Positions 52,724 to 60,856 of a stretch of DNA of 64,000 nt are shown one piece after another; within the stretch, counting starts at the first letter, position 1, and each line of letters starts with the position of its first letter. Below the pieces are notes generated by a model. It saw only the letters and a list, made by a program, of their open reading frames with translations. It did not search any database and was not told the DNA's origin. Both the position numbers and the translations under genes were made by a program. The stretch covers positions 70,285 through 134,284 of the forward strand of contig NZ_BMUY01000008.1 of NCBI RefSeq assembly GCF_014650435.1. The letters run 5' to 3'. The stretch is from Streptomyces tendae (GTDB lineage Bacteria; Actinomycetota; Actinomycetes; Streptomycetales; Streptomycetaceae).

Positions 52724-53349
52724 GCGGCGCCGTGGGCGCGGCCGAGCGTGCGGAGCGCGTCCCCAAGCAGGACCGCAGCCGGGCCACCCGGCAGCGGCTC
52801 CTGGAAGCCGCCGTGGCCTGCCTCGCCGAACGCGGCTGGGCCGGGTCCACGGTCTCCGTCGTCGCCGAACACGCCGGGGTCTCCCGCGGCGCCGCCCAGC
52901 ACCACTTCCCGACCCGCGAGGACCTCTTCACGGCGGCGGTGGAGTACGTCGCCGAGGAACGCTCCGTGGCGCTGCGCGCCCTGTTCCCCGAGGGCGCCGC
53001 CGCCGACGACCGGCGTGCGGTGGTCGCCGCCCTCGTCGACCTCTACACCGGCCCGCTCTTCCGTGCCGCCCTGCACCTGTGGGTGGCTGCCTCCAACGAG
53101 GAGCAGCTGCGCGGCCGGGTCACCGAGCTGGAGGCCCGCGTCGGCCGGGAGAGCCACCGCATCGCCGTCGACCTCCTCGGCGCCGACGAGACCCGCCCCG
53201 GCGCCCGCGAAACCGTCCAGGGCCTCCTCGACATGGCCCGCGGCCTGGGCCTGGCCAACCTCCTCACCGACGACGGGGCACGGCGGGAACGAGTGGTGCA
53301 GCAGTGGGCGCGGCTGCTGGACGCGGCGCTGGAGGGGGAGGTGGACTGA
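52711..53349 (+). CDS. TetR regulator, probable repressor of its own operon
   Basis: A 212-residue TetR regulator. HTH: RQRLLEAAVACLAERGWAGS and TVSVVAEHAGVSRGAAQHHF. The ligand domain is helical, ending RVVQQWARLLDAALEG. It overlaps the end of the hydratase gene by 13 nt and is therefore in the same operon, as AtuR/LiuR-like regulators often are. It likely senses an acyl-CoA intermediate and binds the dyad at 43066. Both points are inference. Confidence 0.92.
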   Translation: MGGVSGAVGAAERAERVPKQDRSRATRQRLLEAAVACLAERGWAGSTVSVVAEHAGVSRGAAQHHFPTREDLFTAAVEYVAEERSVALRALFPEGAAADDRRAVVAALVDLYTGPLFRAALHLWVAASNEEQLRGRVTELEARVGRESHRIAVDLLGADETRPGARETVQGLLDMARGLGLANLLTDDGARRERVVQQWARLLDAALEGEVD

Positions 53350-53353
53350 CACC

Positions 53354-53914
53354 GTGGGGGACCGGTTCCAGGTGATCGTCGACCTCGACGCGGACGACGG
53401 CGATTCCGAGCCGCTCGCCCGGCGTGTGCGGGAGTGGCTCGTGGCCGAGGGCATCGTTCTCGGCGAGCGCACCCCTTGCGTCCCCGGCCAGGCCCTGGGA
53501 CACCCGCCCGGCCCGCACTGGGAGCGGGCGGTGACCGACGACTGGGACTTCCCGCCCTCGGACGGCCTCGCCGTCCACACCCGGCGCACCGGGTTCACCA
53601 GCGGCGCCGACATGCCGGGCGCGGCCCTGTGCCCCCGGTGTGCGGCGTCAGTCGCCCTCGACGACGCGGCCGCCTGGCCAACCTTCAGCACCGCGATGCA
53701 GACCTGGCACGACACGGGTGCGGCCGCGGTGGTCTGCCCGGCCTGTGCCGCGGAGGTCCCCGTCCAGGACTGGACGTGGGACGAGGCGCCGCTTGCTCTC
53801 GGTCACCTCGGCTTCGAGTTCTGGAACTGGCCCGAACTCAGCGACGACTTCCGGGCCCGGCTGACCGCCCTCCTCGACGGCCACCGCACGGCCTACCTGT
53901 GGGGCAAGCTGTAG
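53354..53914 (+). CDS. hypothetical protein with CxxC zinc-ribbon pair
   Basis: A 186-residue protein starting at GTG 53354, 4 nt after the TetR stop. The N-terminal part (FQVIVDLDADDGDSEPLARR, LVAEGIVLGERTPCVPGQAL) has no recognised domain. The centre has CPRCAASV and, 40 residues later, CPACAAEVP, a pair of CxxC knuckles that probably bind one zinc. The end is DFRARLTALLDGHRTAYLWG. It is probably co-transcribed with the TetR gene. A regulatory or chaperone role is only a guess. Confidence 0.75.
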   Translation: MGDRFQVIVDLDADDGDSEPLARRVREWLVAEGIVLGERTPCVPGQALGHPPGPHWERAVTDDWDFPPSDGLAVHTRRTGFTSGADMPGAALCPRCAASVALDDAAAWPTFSTAMQTWHDTGAAAVVCPACAAEVPVQDWTWDEAPLALGHLGFEFWNWPELSDDFRARLTALLDGHRTAYLWGKL

Positions 53915-53932
53915 CCGCGGCGCCCGCACCCG

Positions 53933-54628
53933 TCACGGACTCAGCCGCTCCACCCGCCAGCTCCCGCCGCCCTCCGCCACGTACCGCAGCCGGTCGTGCA
54001 GCCGGTTCTCGCGGCCCTGCCAGAACTCCACCGCCTCCGGCACCACCCGGAACCCGCCCCAGTGCGGCGGCACCGGCACCTGCTCGCCCTCCGGGTAACG
54101 CGCCGCCAGCTCGGCGTACGCCGCGTCCAGGGCCCGCCGCCCGGCCACCACCGTGGACTGCGCGCTGGCCCAGGCGCCCAGCTGGGAGCCGTGCGGCCGG
54201 GTCCGGAAGTACGCGGCGGTCTCGTCCCGCCCGGTGCGGCGGGCGACGCCCGTGACCACGACCTGCCGGGCCATCGGATGCCAGGGGAACAGCAGCGAGA
54301 CGTACGGGTTCGCGTCCAGCTCGCGCGCCTTGCGGGAGTCGTAGTTGGTGTAGAAGACGAACCCCTGCTCGTCGAAGTGCTTCAGCAGCACCGTGCGGGA
54401 GCTGGGCCGCCCCTCGGCGTCCGCCGTGGAGACCACCATGGCGTTCGGCTCGAACAGCCCGCCGTCGGTCGCGGCCTGCTTGAACCAGCGCGCGAACTGC
54501 TCGACGGGTGTCGCGGCCAGTCCGGTCTCGGACAGTCCCTCGGCCCGGTACTGCTTGCGCATCGAGGCGAGATCGAAGGGCACCGGGTCGGCGGCGGGGA
54601 CGGCGGAATCGGCTTCGCGATCGGTCAC
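53933..54628 (-). CDS. pdxH: pyridoxamine 5'-phosphate oxidase
   Basis: A 231-residue FMN enzyme of vitamin B6 salvage, oxidising PNP and PMP to PLP. Seen: FDLASMRKQYRAEGLSE, PNAMVVSTADAEGRPSSRTV, LLKHFDEQGFVFYTNYDSRK, SLLFPWHPMARQVVVTGVAR and the C-terminal EFWQGRENRLHDRLRY. The GTG at 54628 is chosen because CAGGAT lies 7 nt upstream (leaderless); an ATG three codons earlier gives a 234-residue alternative. It is convergent with the zinc-ribbon gene and supplies PLP for enzymes such as SerC. Confidence 0.95.
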   Translation of the reverse strand: MTDREADSAVPAADPVPFDLASMRKQYRAEGLSETGLAATPVEQFARWFKQAATDGGLFEPNAMVVSTADAEGRPSSRTVLLKHFDEQGFVFYTNYDSRKARELDANPYVSLLFPWHPMARQVVVTGVARRTGRDETAAYFRTRPHGSQLGAWASAQSTVVAGRRALDAAYAELAARYPEGEQVPVPPHWGGFRVVPEAVEFWQGRENRLHDRLRYVAEGGGSWRVERLSP

Positions 54629-54877
54629 GCCGCCCATCCTGCCGCATCCGCTCCGCCACCCGGCCAGGGGTGGCACCCAGTGCCGCACCCACTCCCCAAA
54701 CCTGGCACCCGGGGATATGGTTCTTGGTCCCGCTCCGGCCGGATGACCGACGGCCGTACGGGGCATCACAGGGGTGACCGCCGGGACCGCGAGTCGATGC
54801 ACGACCGTGGATCCATGGAGGCGCCGCACCGTCTCCGCCCAGGTCGCCGTACACCACTGATCACGAGGAGCCGCCTG

Positions 54878-55978
54878 ATGTCCGACTTCGTACCCGGGCT
54901 AGAGGGAGTCGTCGCGTTCGAGACGGAGATCGCCGAACCCGACAAGGAGGGCGGCGCCCTGCGCTACCGCGGCGTCGACATCGAGGACCTGGTCGGGCAC
55001 GTCTCCTTCGGCAACGTCTGGGGCTTGCTCGTCGACGGGGCCTTCAACCCCGGCCTGCCGCCCGCCGAGCCGTTCCCCATCCCCGTGCACTCCGGCGACA
55101 TCAGGGTCGACGTCCAGTCCGCCCTCGCCATGCTCGCCCCCGCCTGGGGCCTCAAACCGCTCCTGGACATCGACGCCGCCCAGGCCCGCGACGACCTGGC
55201 CCGCGCCGCCGTCATGGCCCTGTCCTACGTCGCCCAGTCCGCGCGCGGCCAGAGCCTGCCCATGGTCCCGCAGCGCGAGATCGACAAGGCCCAGTCCGTC
55301 GTCGAACGCTTCATGATCCGCTGGCGCGGCGAACCCGACCCCAAGCACGTCGCCGCCGTCGACGCCTACTGGACCTCCGCCGCCGAGCACGGCATGAACG
55401 CCTCGACCTTCACCGCCCGCGTCATCGCCTCCACCGGCGCGGACGTCGCCGCCGCACTCTCCGGGGCCGTGGGCGCCATGTCGGGCCCGCTGCACGGCGG
55501 CGCCCCCTCGCGCGTCCTGCACATGATCGAGGAGATCGAGCGCACCGGCGACGCCGAGGCATACGTCAAGAAGACCCTCGACGCGGGCGAACGCCTCATG
55601 GGCTTCGGCCACCGCGTCTACCGCGCCGAGGACCCGCGCGCCCGCGTCCTGCGCCGCACCGCCCGCGAACTGGGCGCCCCGCGCTACGAGGTCGCCGAGG
55701 CCCTGGAGAAGGCCGCCCTCGCCGAGCTGCACGCCCGCCGCCCCGACCGGGTGCTGGCCACCAACGTCGAGTTCTGGGCCGCCATCATGCTGGACTTCGC
55801 CGAGGTCCCGGCGCCCATGTTCACCTCGATGTTCACCTGCGCCCGCACCGCCGGCTGGTCCGCCCACATCCTGGAACAGAAGCGCACCGGCCGCCTGGTC
55901 CGCCCGTCGGCCCGCTATGTGGGTCCGGGCACCCGAGACCCGCGCGAGATCGAGGGCTACGCCGACATCGCGGGCTGA
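54878..55978 (+). CDS. citrate synthase 2 (citrate/methylcitrate synthase type)
   Basis: A 366-residue condensing enzyme. Seen: YRGVDIEDLVGHVSFGNVW, the first catalytic His in GPLHGGAPSRVL, the second in GFGHRVYRAEDPRARVL, and the Asp in EFWAAIMLDFAEVPAPMFTS followed by FTCARTAGWSAHILEQ with the arginine of the active site. This short form is called citrate synthase 2 in streptomycetes; a methylcitrate synthase role cannot be excluded. The ATG at 54878 follows CGAGGAG. A long hairpin follows. Confidence 0.93.
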   Translation: MSDFVPGLEGVVAFETEIAEPDKEGGALRYRGVDIEDLVGHVSFGNVWGLLVDGAFNPGLPPAEPFPIPVHSGDIRVDVQSALAMLAPAWGLKPLLDIDAAQARDDLARAAVMALSYVAQSARGQSLPMVPQREIDKAQSVVERFMIRWRGEPDPKHVAAVDAYWTSAAEHGMNASTFTARVIASTGADVAAALSGAVGAMSGPLHGGAPSRVLHMIEEIERTGDAEAYVKKTLDAGERLMGFGHRVYRAEDPRARVLRRTARELGAPRYEVAEALEKAALAELHARRPDRVLATNVEFWAAIMLDFAEVPAPMFTSMFTCARTAGWSAHILEQKRTGRLVRPSARYVGPGTRDPREIEGYADIAG

Positions 55979-56000
55979 GGTCCCGCTCCCCGAACGCAGG

Positions 56001-56063
56001 CGACCCGCGAGTCTGGTTCCTCCGGGGAGGAGCCGGCCGGACGTACCGGCGACTCGCGGGTCG
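56001..56063 (+). terminator. long nested hairpin after citrate synthase
   Basis: A 13-bp perfect stem, CGACCCGCGAGTC/GACTCGCGGGTCG (56001-56013 and 56051-56063), encloses a second stem, GGTTCCT/AGGAGCC. Such nested GC hairpins are typical factor-independent ends in Streptomyces. Confidence 0.7.
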
Positions 56064-56314
56064 GGTGACTGCTTGGGATTGGGCCGGCTGCACGCGTCTT
56101 TCACGCGCTGGTCCGGCGCCGCACTCCGTGTGGTGCCGGGCCGCTAGCCCGCAGCCACCTCACGCGTCCGGATGTCATACATTTGCCGAACCACCTCCCT
56201 TCTGTGTACGGCCCACCCTAAGAACCGGTCGGCCGCCGATCAATCGAATTTCCGGATGGATTCGTCGTCGATCTTCCATGGACGCGTCTTCGCTGGTCAC
56301 CTACGGTTTCGCCC
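56064..56314. other. intergenic region before RidA-GNAT gene
   Basis: No gene is supported with confidence. On the minus strand a 16-codon frame (56144-56194, GTG start with GGGAG in front) is followed by no gene that it could lead. On the plus strand TACGGT (56302-56307) is the leaderless -10 of the RidA-GNAT gene. An AT-richer tract at 56171-56270 may carry its -35 and regulator sites. Confidence 0.5.
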
Positions 56315-57187
56315 ATGACGAAACGACTGGGGGAGCCGCCGGTCAGGCGGACGGTGGTCAGTGGGTCGGCCTTCGAGGAGCGGATCGGGTACGCCCGGGC
56401 CGTCGTCGACGGGGACCGGGTGCACGTGTCGGGGACGACCGGGTTCGACTACGCGTCGATGACGATCTCCGGGGACGTGGTGGAGCAGGCCGAGCAGTGC
56501 CTGCGGAACATCGGCGCCGCGCTGGCCGAGGCGGGGTGCACCTTCGCCGACGTGGTGCGGGTGCGCTACCTGCTGCCCGCGCGGGAGGACTTCGAGCCGT
56601 GCTGGCCCGTGCTGCGGCGGGCGTTCGAGCGGGTGCGGCCGGCCGCGACGATGATGGTGTGCGGGCTCGCGGACGAGCGGATGCGCATCGAGATCGAGGT
56701 GGACGCACGGCGCGGCACGGTCGTGGCCGGTCCGGGCTCGGCGCTGCGGTTCGAACCGGTGGACGGGGACGCCATGGTGGAGGAGTGGCGGCACGTGCAC
56801 AACGTGATCGTGCCGCCGGCCGCCATGACCCTCGACGAGGCCCGGGCACGCGCCGGACGCAACCGCCTGGTCAACGCCTACCTCGGGGACGTGCTCGTCG
56901 GCTGCTCCACCGTGCGGCCGCCCGCGGGCGAGGAGCGGGTGGCGACCGTGATCGCCCGGGTGCTGCCGGCGTACCGGGGGCGCGGGATCGGCACGGCGCT
57001 CTACGAGGAGGGGCTGGCGCACGCGCGCGTACTGGACGCCGGGGCGGTGGAGACCGTGGTGCTGGCGGCCAACGCCGACGGGTTGCGGTTCGCCGGGGCG
57101 CGTGGGTTCGTGGAGAAGGAGCGGTACGTGCTCGACGGCGAGCGCGACGAGTGGGTCGACCTGAGGCTCGCCGCCACTGCGGGCTGA
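56315..57187 (+). CDS. RidA-GNAT fusion protein
   Basis: A 290-residue fusion of two known folds. Residues 5-130 form a YjgF/RidA-like domain (GDRVHVSGTTGFDYASMTIS, QAEQCLRNIGAALAEAGCTF, DVVRVRYLLPAREDFEPCWP, and the C-terminal IEIEVDA with conserved acidic residue). Residues 150-285 form a GNAT acetyltransferase with the acetyl-CoA loop AYRGRGIGTALYEEGLAHAR and NADGLRFAGARGFVEKERYV. RidA enzymes hydrolyse reactive enamine/imine intermediates; the acetyltransferase could act on the resulting ketoacid's amine source. The fusion is from one uninterrupted frame. The ATG at 56315 is 7 nt after TACGGT. Confidence 0.9.
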   Translation: MTKRLGEPPVRRTVVSGSAFEERIGYARAVVDGDRVHVSGTTGFDYASMTISGDVVEQAEQCLRNIGAALAEAGCTFADVVRVRYLLPAREDFEPCWPVLRRAFERVRPAATMMVCGLADERMRIEIEVDARRGTVVAGPGSALRFEPVDGDAMVEEWRHVHNVIVPPAAMTLDEARARAGRNRLVNAYLGDVLVGCSTVRPPAGEERVATVIARVLPAYRGRGIGTALYEEGLAHARVLDAGAVETVVLAANADGLRFAGARGFVEKERYVLDGERDEWVDLRLAATAG

Positions 57188-57194
57188 CCCTCGT

Positions 57195-57214
57195 GCCCCC
57201 GTCATGACGGGGGC
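57195..57214 (+). terminator. palindromic terminator after RidA-GNAT
   Basis: Perfect 20-bp palindrome, GCCCCCGT-CATG-ACGGGGGC, 7 nt after the stop, followed by TTA. The stem of 8 bp with a CATG loop fits a terminator. Confidence 0.75.
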
Positions 57215-57352
57215 TTATGCCGAGTTTCCGCAGTACAACGATTTCCGCGAACTTGCGGGAACTCGGTGTGTGCTGCATCACGTTCGAGTTGAATGAAGGC
57301 CAGTGAGCGAACCGACGTACGGTACGGCGGACGCAGCCTGCAGGGGGTCCAG

Positions 57353-58756
57353 GTGAGTGCTTCGCGGCGTAGTGGGACCACCGACGAGCTGGGGCCGGAC
57401 GAGCCGGAGCAGCCCGAGCGGGACGGCGCGGACCTGTTGGCCGCGCTCCTCGACGGCATGGACGCGGCCCTGTGCGCCTTCGACGCGGACGGGGTCGTCA
57501 CCCATTGGAACCGCGAGGCGGAGCGGATCCTGGGCTGGAGCGCGGCCGAGGCCGTGGGACGGCAGGGCTTCGCCGGGTGGGCCGTGCGCAGCGCGGACGC
57601 CGGGGAGGTGGAGGACCGGCTGCTGTCCGCCATGGGGGCGCCGGGCCGCCAGGTGCACGAGTTCGCGCTGCTGACCAAGGACGGCGGCCGCGTGCTGGTG
57701 CGCACCCAGTCCGCGTCGGTGCGCGGTCCCGACGGCAGGCCCGCCGGGGTGTACTGCGCGTTCAGCGAGGTGCACGCGCAGATCGACCTGGAGCGGTCCA
57801 TCGCGCTGAGCGAGGCCCTGCTGGAGGACGCGAGCTGGGGCGTCGTCCTGGTGGACGCGGACCTGCGGCCCGCCGTCGTCAACGCGCACGCGGCACGGGC
57901 GCTCGGGGCCGGGCGCACGTCCGTCCTGGGGCGGCCGCTCGGTGACCTGCTCGCCCAGGGCGTCGAGGAGCTGGAGAACGCGCTGACGCACGTCCTGGCC
58001 GAGGGTGCGCCGCCCGGACCTGCCGAGGTGTGGGTGAGCCTGCGCACGCCGGAGGGCGAGCGCCGCCGGTGCTGGCGCAGCGGGTTCGTGCGGCTGGCCT
58101 CGCCGCTCGCGGAGGAGCCGGTGCCACTGGGCGTCGGCTGGCTCTTCCAGGACGTCACGGAGGCGAAGCAGGGCGAGCAGGAGGCGGCGCTGCTGCGCTT
58201 CCGGGCCAACCAGCTGCACCGGGCGGCGCGTGCCGCGGCCGAGTGCGAGGACCCGGCGGAGGCCGCGACCGTCCACCTGGACTTCGCGCTGGCCGGGTTC
58301 GCCGACCACGCCCTGATCGACCGGGTGGTGGGCGGGGCCGCCTCGGACACCGACGAGGCGGAGCCGGTGCGTCTGGTGCGGGTCGCGGCCACCCCGTCCG
58401 GCGCGCCGGGACCCAGCGTGCCGTCCGGGACCTCCGGGCTGCCCGTGCGCTACGGCGAGGGGCACCCCGCCGTGCAGTGCGTGGAGCGGGCGGGCTCGGT
58501 GCGGGCCAGCGCCGGGGCGCGCTCGGTGCCGGCCGAGCAGGTGCGCCGCTGGGCCACGGCCCGCCAGTGGCCGGAGGACACGGTGCACGGGCTGTGCGCG
58601 GTGCTGCGCAGCCGTGGCCGGACGCTCGGCGTCGTCACGTTCCTGCGGGGCGCGGGACGCAGCGCCTTCGAGCGGCCGGACGCGATGTACGCCGAGGACG
58701 TGGCGGTCCGGATCGCGACCGCGCTGGACCTGGCCGGCGCGGTGGAGCGGCCGTAG
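57353..58756 (+). CDS. PAS-PAS-GAF sensor protein without output domain
   Basis: A 467-residue cytoplasmic protein. The first PAS domain is LLDGMDAALCAFDADGVVTH-WNREAERILGW (residues 35-140). The second is SEALLEDASWGVVLVDADLRP (150-265). A degenerate GAF-like domain (RANQLHRAARAAAECEDPAE to FERPDAMYAEDVAVRIATAL) occupies the rest. It ends where PP2C/SpoIIE phosphatases of this architecture would begin their catalytic domain. GTG at 57353 after CAGGGGG is taken; an in-frame ATG at 57293 has a poorer site. It may sense a signal and act through protein contact. Confidence 0.85.
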   Translation: MSASRRSGTTDELGPDEPEQPERDGADLLAALLDGMDAALCAFDADGVVTHWNREAERILGWSAAEAVGRQGFAGWAVRSADAGEVEDRLLSAMGAPGRQVHEFALLTKDGGRVLVRTQSASVRGPDGRPAGVYCAFSEVHAQIDLERSIALSEALLEDASWGVVLVDADLRPAVVNAHAARALGAGRTSVLGRPLGDLLAQGVEELENALTHVLAEGAPPGPAEVWVSLRTPEGERRRCWRSGFVRLASPLAEEPVPLGVGWLFQDVTEAKQGEQEAALLRFRANQLHRAARAAAECEDPAEAATVHLDFALAGFADHALIDRVVGGAASDTDEAEPVRLVRVAATPSGAPGPSVPSGTSGLPVRYGEGHPAVQCVERAGSVRASAGARSVPAEQVRRWATARQWPEDTVHGLCAVLRSRGRTLGVVTFLRGAGRSAFERPDAMYAEDVAVRIATALDLAGAVERP

Positions 58757-58793
58757 CCGCGGCGAGTGCGGCGACCGGGGTGGGCTGGTGGGC

Positions 58794-59549
58794 TCAGCGG
58801 CGGTAGAAGATGCGGTCCCGGTACTGCTCCAGTACCCGGCCGTTCCATTCGTGGCCGCCGTCCACGTTGCCCGAGCGCAGCAGCGGGGGCTCGATGCCGT
58901 GGTCGGCGAGTACGGCGGCCGCGGTGGCCGTCATGGCCTGCATGAGGGCGCTGGTGACGACCGTGGAGGCGGGCGCGAAGGGCGCCGGGACGGTGTCCAG
59001 GGTGAGTTCCGCGTCCCCGACGGCGATCTTGGAGTCCAGCACGATGTCGCAGTGGTCCTTGAGGAAGGTGCCGGAGACGTGCCGCGACGTCGTCTCGGAG
59101 GCGTAGGCCACCGAGGTCACGCCGATGACCCGGACGCCGAGGGCGCGGGCGTTCAGGGCCATCTCCACGGGCAGGGCGTTGCGCCCGGAGAGCGAGATGA
59201 TCACCAGGGCGTCGCCCGCACGCAGCGGGGAGGAGTCCAGCACGGCGCTCGCGAGCCCGTCGACGCGTTCCAGAGCGGAGCCGAGCGTGGCCGGCATCAC
59301 GTCGACGCCGACGACGCCGGGCACGGCGAGCAGGTTCATCAGGGCGAGTCCGCCGGCGCGGTACACCACGTCCTGGGCGGCGAGGGAGGAGTGCCCGGCG
59401 CCGAAGGCGAAGAGCCGGCCGCCGCCGCGCACGGTGTCGGCGAGCAGCGTGCCGGCCGCCTCGATGCTGTCCGCCTCCTCGTCCCGGACGCGTCGCAGGA
59501 GGTCGATCGCCGCGTCGAGGAACTGGCCGGCCGGCTTGTGATCGCTCAT
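58794..59549 (-). CDS. SIS-domain sugar-phosphate-binding protein
   Basis: A 251-residue protein of the UPF0309/glucokinase-regulator-like SIS family. The sugar-phosphate loop is RLFAFGAGHSSLAAQDVVYR. The second SIS motif is ALVIISLSGRNALPVEMALN. GVTSVAYASETTSRHVSGTF and NVDGGHEWNGRVLEQYRDRI are also family-like. It is probably a phosphosugar isomerase or binding regulator such as for N-acetylmuramate-6-P or glucosamine-type ligands. ATG at 59549 with AAGGGG. Divergent from dmdR1 with a 222-bp gap. Confidence 0.9.
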   Translation of the reverse strand: MSDHKPAGQFLDAAIDLLRRVRDEEADSIEAAGTLLADTVRGGGRLFAFGAGHSSLAAQDVVYRAGGLALMNLLAVPGVVGVDVMPATLGSALERVDGLASAVLDSSPLRAGDALVIISLSGRNALPVEMALNARALGVRVIGVTSVAYASETTSRHVSGTFLKDHCDIVLDSKIAVGDAELTLDTVPAPFAPASTVVTSALMQAMTATAAAVLADHGIEPPLLRSGNVDGGHEWNGRVLEQYRDRIFYRR

Positions 59550-59755
59550 GCGGGACCCCTTCGATGTGGCTGCGTCGCGGATCACGGTGCGGTCTGGACC
59601 AGCGCGGTGTCAATACGGCGTCAACCCGGCGGGGAGGGCCTGGACGGGCCCCGTCGGGCCGCACTTCACGCGGCGAGGCACGGTTGTCGGTGGTATGCGT
59701 CAGAATTGGTGCAGGGCCAGCGCACACGCCGGTGGGCCTGCAGCCTCCGGCAATC

Positions 59756-60580
59756 TCATCGAGGGGCACGTATGTCCGGACTGATCGACACCACGGAGAT
59801 GTACCTCCGCACCATCCTGGAGCTGGAGGAGGAAGGTGTGGTCCCGATGCGCGCCCGGATCGCCGAGCGGCTCGACCAGAGCGGTCCCACGGTCAGCCAG
59901 ACGGTGGCGCGGATGGAGCGCGACGGGCTGGTGTCCGTGGCGGCGGACCGGCATCTGGAGCTGACCGAGGAGGGCAGGCGGCTGGCGACGCGCGTGATGC
60001 GCAAGCACCGGCTCGCGGAGTGCCTGCTCGTCGACGTGATCGGCCTGGAGTGGGAGCAGGTGCACGCGGAGGCGTGTCGCTGGGAGCACGTGATGAGCGA
60101 GGCGGTCGAGCGCCGGGTGCTGGAGCTGCTGCGGCACCCGACCGAGTCGCCGTACGGGAACCCGATCCCGGGCCTGGAGGAGCTGGGCGAGACGGACGGG
60201 GCCGACCCGTTCCTGGACGAGGGCATGGTGTCCCTCGCCGACCTCGACCCGGGGCTCGAGGGCAAGACGGTCGTCGTGCGCCGTATCGGCGAGCCGATCC
60301 AGACGGACGCGCAGCTGATGTACACCCTGCGCCGGGCCGGGGTGCAGCCCGGCTCGGTGGTGAGCGTGACCGAGTCGGCGGGCGGCGTGCTGGTGGGCAG
60401 CGGTGGCGAGGCCGCCGAGCTGGAGTCGGACACCGCCTCCCACGTGTTCGTCGCCAAGCGCTGACCGCGCCCCCGGGGCCCGGCGCGCGGGTCCCGTCGA
60501 CGCGGTCCCGTTGATTCGGTCCCACTGGGCCGAATCACAGCGGCCGGACGCTTCGCGTGCAAGGCTGTGGCGTGAGGCAT
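59756..60580 (-). CDS. antisense frame over dmdR1, possible Adm-like gene
   Basis: An open reading of 274 codons on the opposite strand spans all of dmdR1; another of 247 codons in a different minus frame (59700-60443) also spans it. Long antisense frames are common in this GC-rich DNA, so openness alone is weak evidence. The reason to list it is a published report, remembered, of an antiparallel gene (adm) overlapping dmdR1 in S. coelicolor and affecting antibiotic production. I cannot tell which frame corresponds. Confidence 0.3.
   Translation of the reverse strand: MPHATALHAKRPAAVIRPSGTESTGPRRRDPRAGPRGRGQRLATNTWEAVSDSSSAASPPLPTSTPPADSVTLTTEPGCTPARRRVYISCASVWIGSPIRRTTTVLPSSPGSRSARDTMPSSRNGSAPSVSPSSSRPGIGFPYGDSVGCRSSSSTRRSTASLITCSQRHASACTCSHSRPITSTSRHSASRCLRITRVASRLPSSVSSRCRSAATDTSPSRSIRATVWLTVGPLWSSRSAIRARIGTTPSSSSSRMVRRYISVVSISPDIRAPR
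59772..60464 (+). CDS. dmdR1: DtxR-family iron-dependent repressor
   Basis: A 230-residue iron regulator of the DtxR/DmdR type. HTH: EMYLRTILELEEEGVVPMRA and ERLDQSGPTVSQTVARMERD. Metal ligands of both sites are present: His and Glu in KHRLAE, His in WEQVHAEACRWEH, with Cys, Glu and His of CRWEH. The C-terminal SH3-like domain is VVVRRIGEPIQTDAQLMYTL. ATG at 59772 after GAGGGG. It represses siderophore and iron uptake genes when Fe2+ is present. From memory SCO4394 (dmdR1) is the major such regulator in S. coelicolor and overlaps an antisense gene, adm. Confidence 0.94.
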   Translation: MSGLIDTTEMYLRTILELEEEGVVPMRARIAERLDQSGPTVSQTVARMERDGLVSVAADRHLELTEEGRRLATRVMRKHRLAECLLVDVIGLEWEQVHAEACRWEHVMSEAVERRVLELLRHPTESPYGNPIPGLEELGETDGADPFLDEGMVSLADLDPGLEGKTVVVRRIGEPIQTDAQLMYTLRRAGVQPGSVVSVTESAGGVLVGSGGEAAELESDTASHVFVAKR

Positions 60581-60662
60581 AGGACGTGAGGGTCTCTTGG
60601 CGTGGCTGACAGCGATGTCACCCGGGCCGGGGAGGGGGAGGGCGTGCCGGAGAGACGGAGAG

Positions 60663-60690
60663 GGCCCCGGCGCCGTGTGGCGCCGGGGCC
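60663..60690 (+). terminator. 12-bp hairpin, probable dmdR1 terminator
   Basis: GGCCCCGGCGCC-GTGT-GGCGCCGGGGCC, a perfect stem of 12 with a 4-nt loop, about 200 nt after the dmdR1 stop and followed by TGTCCTCCCC. Confidence 0.65.
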
Positions 60691-60856
60691 TGTCCTCCCC
60701 TGTGCTGACCTGGAGCCCCGAGCTCTCAAGGTCAATCCCCTCGGACCGTTTTCCCCGAGCGGTCCGCCTCCCGTTGAAGATCTCCCCTGGGTGGCGGCGA
60801 TCAATCCCTGAGCGGTGTCACTCGAAGGAGGGGTGTTGCTCGGCGGGACGGCTCTT

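Noticed and set aside
56144..56194. 16-codon leader-peptide-like frame on the minus strand
   Set aside because: Has a good ribosome-binding sequence, but the next gene on that strand is thousands of bases away, so it leads nothing visible. Not supported enough to call.
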